Shown: positions 59,591-64,000 of the stretch, piece after piece
How positions within the stretch are numbered: position 1 is the stretch's first letter
Layout of the letters: every line of letters begins with the position of its first letter
Source: Acidimicrobiaceae bacterium
Lineage (GTDB): Bacteria > Actinomycetota > Acidimicrobiia > Acidimicrobiales > Aldehydirespiratoraceae
Length of the DNA stretch: 64,000 bases
Reading direction: 5' to 3'
Assembly: GCA_026706815.1 (NCBI GenBank)
Contig: JAPOYA010000003.1
Location: forward strand, 1 to 64,000
Notes under the pieces: model-generated
What the model saw: the letters and a program-made list of their open reading frames with translations, nothing else
What the model was told of the DNA's origin: nothing
Databases searched by the model: none
Translations under genes and position numbers: made by a program

Positions 59591-60814
59591 TCAGCTTTCT
59601 GCGGTCCCGCCGGAGCCTTCTCTCGGTCCGGGGCTGAACGTGACGGGAAGTGACCGCCAGCCGGTGACGTTGGATGAGTGGAAGCGCACCTTGGCGTCGT
59701 GGTCGACTTCGTAGTCCGGTATTCGGCGCAGGATCTCCTCGAGCGCCACTTTCCCCTCCATCCGGGCCAGAGCCGCGCCCAAACAGAAGTGCGCGCCGTA
59801 ACCGAAACCAAGGTGTCTGTCCGGGCGACGGAAGACGTCGAACTCCTCGGCGGTGGGGCCGAACTCGCGTTCATCATGGTTGGCTGCCCCGATCAGCAGC
59901 AATACCGAATCGCCCTCGCGCATCTTCTGTCCATGGATCTCGAAGTCGCGGGTGAGGGTGCGATGCATGTACTGGGTTGAGTTGTGGTAGCGCAGCACCT
60001 CTTCGATCGTGCCCGGAACGAGTTCCGGGCACGCAGTCACCGCGGCCTTCTGTTCCGGGTGCCTCGACAGCAACTCCATGACGTTTGCAACCATCTTGGT
60101 GGTCGTCTCGTGGCCGGCGATGACGAACAGGATGCAGAAGCCGAGAAGTTCCTCGTCGGTCAGCACCCGCCCCTCGAACTCGAATCCGACGAGATCGCTG
60201 ATGAGGCCCGTTCCCTCACCGGCCTTGCGTTTGGGCAGGTCCTCCATGAAATAGCTGACAAGGCCGAACAGCCCCTCGGCGGCCTCGGGCGGGATCGAGC
60301 ACACACCGTCCTCGCGGATCATCACCTTGTCGCTGTGGGCCCGCAGACCCGGGCGGTCCGCCGCCGGGACGCCCAACACCGCCGAGATCACATCCATCGG
60401 GAACGGGCTGGTGAGGTCGTTCACCGCCTCTGCTCGGCCCGATTCGACGACTTCATCGAGGCAGCCGCTGAATATCCTGCGGATCTCGGCTTCCATTCTC
60501 GCAACGGTGCGGGTCGTGAACACCCGGCTCACCAGCTTGCGCAACACGGTGTGCTCAGGCGGGTCGTATTCGATCATCTGATGGAAACCGGCGCTTTCGC
60601 CGATGGGTCGACGGCTCTCCAGTGCGACACTGCCCCTAGACGACAACAACGCCGTGTCGCGAAAACCCTCCATGACGTCGTCGAAGCGGCTGAGCGCCCA
60701 GAACTCGAGGTCGGGGTTCCAATAGGCGGGAGCTTCGTCGCGCATCCGCTTGTAGGTGACGTACGGATCGTCGTGATGCGCAAACCCGAACGGGTTGTAG
60801 ACGAGTTCGGTCAT
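59591..60814 (-). CDS. Cytochrome P450
   Basis: 407 residues. The heme loop is FGYGAHFCLGAALARME with the axial Cys, the I-helix is VIAGHETTTKM, and EVLRYHNS contains the ExxR. The N-terminus with PFGFAHHDDPYVTYKRMRDEAPAYW is typical of soluble bacterial P450s (class I, needing ferredoxin and reductase). It does not look like the CYP125-type gene at 29.9 kb in the substrate-recognition regions. It converges with mmsA (4-bp gap). No ferredoxin gene is adjacent. The substrate is unknown; a hydrophobic terpenoid, polyketide or xenobiotic is plausible. Confidence 0.9.
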   Translation of the reverse strand: MTELVYNPFGFAHHDDPYVTYKRMRDEAPAYWNPDLEFWALSRFDDVMEGFRDTALLSSRGSVALESRRPIGESAGFHQMIEYDPPEHTVLRKLVSRVFTTRTVARMEAEIRRIFSGCLDEVVESGRAEAVNDLTSPFPMDVISAVLGVPAADRPGLRAHSDKVMIREDGVCSIPPEAAEGLFGLVSYFMEDLPKRKAGEGTGLISDLVGFEFEGRVLTDEELLGFCILFVIAGHETTTKMVANVMELLSRHPEQKAAVTACPELVPGTIEEVLRYHNSTQYMHRTLTRDFEIHGQKMREGDSVLLLIGAANHDEREFGPTAEEFDVFRRPDRHLGFGYGAHFCLGAALARMEGKVALEEILRRIPDYEVDHDAKVRFHSSNVTGWRSLPVTFSPGPREGSGGTAES

Positions 60815-60892
60815 CCCAAGACCGTAGCCAACCCTCTCGCGAGTTTCGATTTTGCGATGCAGGCACCCGAGATTCTCGAACGGGTATTGTGC

Positions 60893-60926
60893 TTGCAGAA
60901 TAACGCTGTAGCGCTATTCTGTATGC
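60893..60926 (+). promoter_or_regulatory. VapBC promoter with an overlapping 26-bp palindromic operator, leaderless start
   Basis: TTGCAG at 60893-60898 and TATTCT at 60915-60920 are separated by 16 bp. The A of the antitoxin ATG (60927) falls where transcription should begin, so the message is probably leaderless. An almost perfect palindrome (22 of 26 positions, 60896-60921, arms CAGAATA and TATTCTG) covers the whole promoter. VapBC complexes repress their own promoters by binding such dyads; that mechanism is inferred here. Confidence 0.7.
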
Positions 60927-61160
60927 ATGGCCACGATTCAGATCCGAGACATTTCCGAGGACACCTATGAGATCATTCGCCGACGCGCTCGAGCCGCTGG
61001 ACAATCCATCCAAGTGTACATGAAAAGGGCCATCGAACGAATGGCGCGGCAACCCGACGACGACGAACTCTTCGCCAACCTTGAGTACTTCGTAGAAGCC
61101 CAGGGGATCAAGCTCGACATCCAAGCCGTTCTCGGCGACATCGACGACGGGCGCAGATGA
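60927..61160 (+). CDS. VapB/FitA-type antitoxin
   Basis: 77 residues. The N-terminal TIQIRDISEDTYEIIRRRARAAGQSIQVYMKRAIERMA is a ribbon-helix-helix DNA-binding unit, with the beta strand TIQIRDI and two helices, as in FitA antitoxins. The C-terminal acidic tail DDDELFANLEYFVEA would wrap the toxin. The ATG lies at the expected transcription start and there is no Shine-Dalgarno site. Its TGA overlaps the toxin ATG by four bases (ATGA), giving coupled translation. It likely represses the operon together with VapC. Confidence 0.85.
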   Translation: MATIQIRDISEDTYEIIRRRARAAGQSIQVYMKRAIERMARQPDDDELFANLEYFVEAQGIKLDIQAVLGDIDDGRR

Positions 61161-61570
61161 ACTCAGGAACGGTCGTCGTTGATGCTTCCACACTCGTCGC
61201 CGCCGTCATCGACGCCGGCTCCGTCGGAAGCCAAGCAAGGGGCCGGTTACGGGGTTGCCGTCGGGTCGCGCCGTTCCTGATTGACGCCGAAACCGGGCAT
61301 GCGCTTCGGAGGATGGCGCTGAGGGGCGATCTCGCCTCCGGCACAGCCGAGGCGGCACGGCTGCGAGCCGAAGGGATGATCCACCGCCGCCTCCCCCACC
61401 ACGGCAAGCTCAACGCCCGGGCCTGGCAACTGCGTCACAGCTTGACGTTCTACGACGCTTTGTACTTGGCGCTGGCCGAGCACCTCGAATGTCCGCTCGT
61501 CACCGCCGACCAGCGAATCGAGCGCGCCCATCCATCCCACGAACTGATCCAGACAATCTGGACTAACTAG
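61157..61570 (+). CDS. vapC: PIN-domain toxin VapC
   Basis: 137 residues. The four acidic positions expected for a PIN nuclease are visible: Asp in VVVDASTLV, Glu in DAETGHALR, Asp in TFYDALYLALAE, and Asp in LVTADQRIE. VapC toxins cleave tRNA or rRNA and are held by the adjacent antitoxin. The start ATG overlaps the antitoxin stop. All catalytic residues look intact, so the pair is likely functional, in contrast to the decayed copy at 0.87-1.16 kb. The target RNA is unknown. Confidence 0.9.
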   Translation: MNSGTVVVDASTLVAAVIDAGSVGSQARGRLRGCRRVAPFLIDAETGHALRRMALRGDLASGTAEAARLRAEGMIHRRLPHHGKLNARAWQLRHSLTFYDALYLALAEHLECPLVTADQRIERAHPSHELIQTIWTN

Positions 61571-61612
61571 ACCGCGGTCGTCAGGTCATCTGTCAGAGAC
61601 ACACAGCCGGAA

Positions 61613-62986
61613 CTAGAGGTGCTGGAGGGACTTGGTGATGCTGACCACGGCTTCGCGGCCGTCTCCGAAGAGCATCAAGGAATTGTCGGCGGCGAACAGC
61701 GGGTTGGGGATCCCCGCGAATCCCGGGCTGAGGCTGCGTTTGATCACCACGACGACATCGCTCTTGTCCACATCAAGGATCGGCATTCCCGCGATCGGGC
61801 TCGACGGGTCTGTGCGAGCGACTGGGTTCACGACGTCGTTGGCGCCGATGACGATCGTCACGTCGGTCTGCTCGAAGGTCGGATTGACGTCATCCATCTC
61901 AACGAGACGTTCGTAACTGACCTCCGCCTCGGCCAGCAGCACGTTCATATGGCCGGGCATCCGCCCGGCAACGGGATGGATGCCGAACACCACTTCCACA
62001 CCGCGTTCCGCCAAGCGCCGGGTGAGGTCCCTCACCGCGTGCTGAGCCTGGGCCACCGCGAGCCCGTAGCCCGGGACGATCGCCACACGCTCAGCCGACT
62101 CGAGCAGCATGGCCACATCATCAGGAGAGGTTGAGCGGACTTTGCCCGCATAGATGTCGTCGACATCGGCGCCGCTGCCCGAGGGTGCAGGGCTGAACAT
62201 CACAGCCGGCAGAGTGCGGTTCATGGCGACGCACATGATCTGGGTGAGGATCAGGCCGCTCGCCCCCACCAGCGAGCCGGCGATGATCAACAGCGAGTTG
62301 TCGAGCACGAAACCGGCCGCCACCGCGGCCATCCCCGACAGCGAATTCAACAACGCGATCACCACCGGCATGTCCGCTCCGCCGATCGGCGCCACCACCA
62401 GCAGTCCGAGAACGGCCCCGACCGCAACCAACAGCCACAGCCACAGAGAATTCTCCGCGTCGACCGCCATCAGCACCGCGAAAACCACCGCAGCCACCAT
62501 CCCGATGCCGCTCAGGAAAGTGATGCCCGGAAATCCTGACCAATGCAACGCCTCGCGGAGCTTGGCGAAGGCGACGAGGCTCCCTGTGAACGCGACCGCC
62601 CCGATCAGCGACGCCAGCGCCGCCGACGACGACAGCCGGGAGGTTTCTGTCGCCAGATCAACGGCTTGGGTGTAGGACGCAGCCGCGACCAGCACCGATG
62701 CGCCTCCGCCGAAGCCGTTGAACAACGCGACCAGTTCGGGCATGGCCGTCATCTGGACCTTCACGGCCAGCAGCGCTCCCACAACCGTGCCCAGAATCAA
62801 TCCGCCCGCGATCCACTCGAAGCCGATGATGGAGTTGTCGGTGAGGGTCACCAGCACGGCGACGAGCATTCCCGCCGCTCCGTACTGGTTGCCTCGCACT
62901 GCGGTGCGGGGCCGACTGAGCCGTTTCAGGCCGAGGATGAACAGCACGGCCGCTACGAGATAGCCCAGAGCGGCCCAGTCGTCCAT
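61613..62986 (-). CDS. pntB: Proton-translocating NAD(P)+ transhydrogenase, beta subunit
   Basis: About 457 residues: 8-9 membrane helices (GYLVAAVLFILGLKRLS at the start, several GA-rich helices) and then an NADP-binding domain III with VPGYGLAVAQAQHAVRDL and DVTIVIGANDVVNPVA. It transfers hydride from NADH to NADP+ using the proton gradient. GTG and ATG are adjacent; the ATG at about 62986 overlaps the stop of the preceding subunit (TGATG). It is the last gene of the leftward pntA1-pntA2-pntB run. Confidence 0.95.
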   Translation of the reverse strand: MDDWAALGYLVAAVLFILGLKRLSRPRTAVRGNQYGAAGMLVAVLVTLTDNSIIGFEWIAGGLILGTVVGALLAVKVQMTAMPELVALFNGFGGGASVLVAAASYTQAVDLATETSRLSSSAALASLIGAVAFTGSLVAFAKLREALHWSGFPGITFLSGIGMVAAVVFAVLMAVDAENSLWLWLLVAVGAVLGLLVVAPIGGADMPVVIALLNSLSGMAAVAAGFVLDNSLLIIAGSLVGASGLILTQIMCVAMNRTLPAVMFSPAPSGSGADVDDIYAGKVRSTSPDDVAMLLESAERVAIVPGYGLAVAQAQHAVRDLTRRLAERGVEVVFGIHPVAGRMPGHMNVLLAEAEVSYERLVEMDDVNPTFEQTDVTIVIGANDVVNPVARTDPSSPIAGMPILDVDKSDVVVVIKRSLSPGFAGIPNPLFAADNSLMLFGDGREAVVSITKSLQHL

Positions 62987-63309
62987 CACAGATCTTCCCC
63001 GTCGGTCTCGGACTGGTCAGCGGCCGCACGACGGCGTCTTGGTCCGAACATATGCAGCATCCGGTGGGTCACCAAGAAACCTCCCACGACATTGATCATC
63101 GCCATGGTGACCGCAACGAATCCCAGGACCGCGGTGAAGGTCGAGTGGTCGGCGCCGGCTGCGAGCAGCGCCCCGACGATCGTTATGCCCGAGATGGCGT
63201 TGGACCCCGACATCAGGGGGGTGTGCAATGTCGGGGGCACCTTGGTGATCAACTCCACGCCGAGGAACACAGCGAGCACCAACAGGGTGGCGGCGATCAA
63301 CAACTCCAC
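62986..63309 (-). CDS. NAD(P)+ transhydrogenase, alpha subunit part 2 (PntA2/PntAB)
   Basis: About 107 residues with three or four hydrophobic helices, including LLIAATLLVLAVFLGVELI and the LHTPLMSGSNAISGITIVGAL segment characteristic of the PntA C-terminal membrane part. In this organism the alpha subunit is split into two genes, as in many Actinobacteria. The GTG at 63307-63309 begins directly at the first helix, 5 bp downstream of the pntA1 stop; the longer frame to 63489 overlaps pntA1 and is rejected. It forms the membrane channel with PntB. Confidence 0.9.
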   Translation of the reverse strand: MELLIAATLLVLAVFLGVELITKVPPTLHTPLMSGSNAISGITIVGALLAAGADHSTFTAVLGFVAVTMAMINVVGGFLVTHRMLHMFGPRRRRAAADQSETDGEDL

Positions 63310-63313
63310 GCCC

Positions 63314-64000
63314 TCAGGCCTCCTCGAGCGCAGCTGCGACGCCGGGATGGACGACCGCGCCGTCGTGGGTGACGAGCATCGCCGAGAGAATCTCGTCGTC
63401 GCTGCGCATCTCGACCTCGCCGTCGGGGGCGAGATGCTCCAGAAACGCCACAAGATTGCGAGAGAACATCTGGCTGGCGTGGCGAGCACACTTCGAAACG
63501 AGATCGGTCGGCCCGAGGACCGTCGCGCCGTTGCGCTCCACCGTCTCGTCGGCTTTCGTGACCTCGCAATTGCCGCCGCGCTCGGCGGCCAAATCGACCA
63601 GCACCGACCCGGCGTCCATGCCGTCGACCATCTCTGCGGTCACCAGCAGTGGAGACGGTCGACCCGGCACCGAGGCAGCGGTGATCACCACATCAGCGCC
63701 GGCTACGTGAGGCGCCAACATCTCCCGCTGGATCCGCGCGACATCGTCGCTCTGGGCGACCGCGTAGCCGTTGATGCTGGTGACCGCGCTCGACCCGACG
63801 GCCGTCGGTGACACCTCCAGGTCCAGCGCCCGGGCGCCTATCGAGCGGATCTGCTCGACCGCCTCGGGGCGCACGTCGTATGCGTCCACCACGCCACCGA
63901 GTCGCCTCGCGGTGCCGATGGCCTGCAGGCCGGCCACGCCTGCGCCCAGCACCAGCACCCGGGCCGGGGCCAGCGTGCCCGCGGCGGTCATCATCAGAGG
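63314..64000 (-). CDS. NAD(P)+ transhydrogenase, alpha subunit part 1 (PntA1), 5' end outside the window
   Basis: The visible 227 residues are the C-terminal part of the NAD(H)-binding domain I. ARVLVLGAGVAGLQAIGTARRLGGVVDAYDVRPEAV is the Rossmann unit, and GADVVITAASVPGRPSPLLVTAEMV the mobile-loop region of the alanine dehydrogenase/PntA family. The gene ends at 63314-63316 and its start lies beyond 64000. With PntA2 and PntB it forms the proton-pumping transhydrogenase. Confidence 0.93.
   Translation of the reverse strand, partial: PLMMTAAGTLAPARVLVLGAGVAGLQAIGTARRLGGVVDAYDVRPEAVEQIRSIGARALDLEVSPTAVGSSAVTSINGYAVAQSDDVARIQREMLAPHVAGADVVITAASVPGRPSPLLVTAEMVDGMDAGSVLVDLAAERGGNCEVTKADETVERNGATVLGPTDLVSKCARHASQMFSRNLVAFLEHLAPDGEVEMRSDDEILSAMLVTHDGAVVHPGVAAALEEA

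Noticed and set aside
1-64000. tRNA or rRNA genes
   Set aside because: I noticed no cloverleaf-like or ribosomal RNA signatures, but this was by eye only; tRNAscan-SE and Rfam scans would settle it.

Overview
This window reads as chromosomal DNA from a high-GC Gram-positive bacterium of the phylum Actinomycetota, most plausibly class Acidimicrobiia. That placement is inferred from content, not from a marker-gene tree. The indicators are: five LLM-class (probably coenzyme F420-dependent) oxidoreductases; a WXG100 protein next to an FHA-FtsK ATPase; CYP125-like P450 chemistry; a B12-dependent methylmalonyl-CoA mutase with MeaB; lipoproteins with Thr/Pro linkers; and S-layer-homology-like repeats of a type I associate with this class. 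Many genes start with GTG, and at least two appear to be transcribed without a 5' leader. I recognised no rRNA, tRNA, CRISPR array, prophage or intact insertion sequence.

Layout. 0-5.6 kb: the end of a Gfo/Idh/MocA oxidoreductase, a decayed VapBC-like locus, then a two-gene type VII-like secretion module (WXG100 protein and a 1369-residue ubiquitin-like/FHA/FtsK ATPase). 5.7-13 kb: a coupled crotonase/LLM pair, an MFS exporter, a NYN-domain nuclease, an IS30-like transposase remnant, a zinc-type dehydrogenase, an acidic coiled-coil protein and an SDR. 13-20.3 kb: an M16 protease lipoprotein, a nucleoside hydrolase and ileS. 20.3-25.1 kb: an accessory block with a protein carrying a pRiA4b-ORF3-like C-terminus, a PD-(D/E)XK-like/HEAT-repeat protein and a divergent Zn-ribbon DNA methyltransferase. 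The last two share an 86-bp control region with two dyads and look like an undescribed restriction-modification pair. 25.1-29.9 kb: a 2OG-Fe(II) oxygenase and class I ribonucleotide reductase nrdA-nrdB. 29.9-38.9 kb: a leftward group of mutA, mutB, meaB, citrate/methylcitrate synthase and a CYP125-like P450, preceded by a nitronate monooxygenase. 39-43.5 kb: a thiolase and a leftward five-gene group (methyltransferase, SDR, CysQ-like phosphatase, SRPBCC, SnoaL-like). 43.6-52.4 kb: an S41 protease with near-identical tandem repeats coupled to a SulP transporter, LLM enzymes, an M15 peptidase and a glycerophosphodiesterase lipoprotein. 52.7-60.8 kb: SDRs, LLM enzymes, a class III aminotransferase with mmsA, and a second P450. 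60.9-64 kb: an intact VapBC pair and a three-subunit proton-translocating transhydrogenase (pntA1 cut by the window edge).

How the genes fit together. MmsA yields propionyl-CoA (from methylmalonate semialdehyde) or acetyl-CoA. Propionyl-CoA from this route or from sterol/odd-chain breakdown would be carboxylated elsewhere and isomerised by MutAB with MeaB, or condensed by the adjacent citrate-synthase-family enzyme. The CYP125-like P450, thiolase, crotonase, SDRs and LLM enzymes suggest catabolism of sterol-like, terpenoid or other hydrophobic substrates. The transhydrogenase would supply NADPH. Short tandem duplications are frequent, and several sit on stop codons at gene ends.
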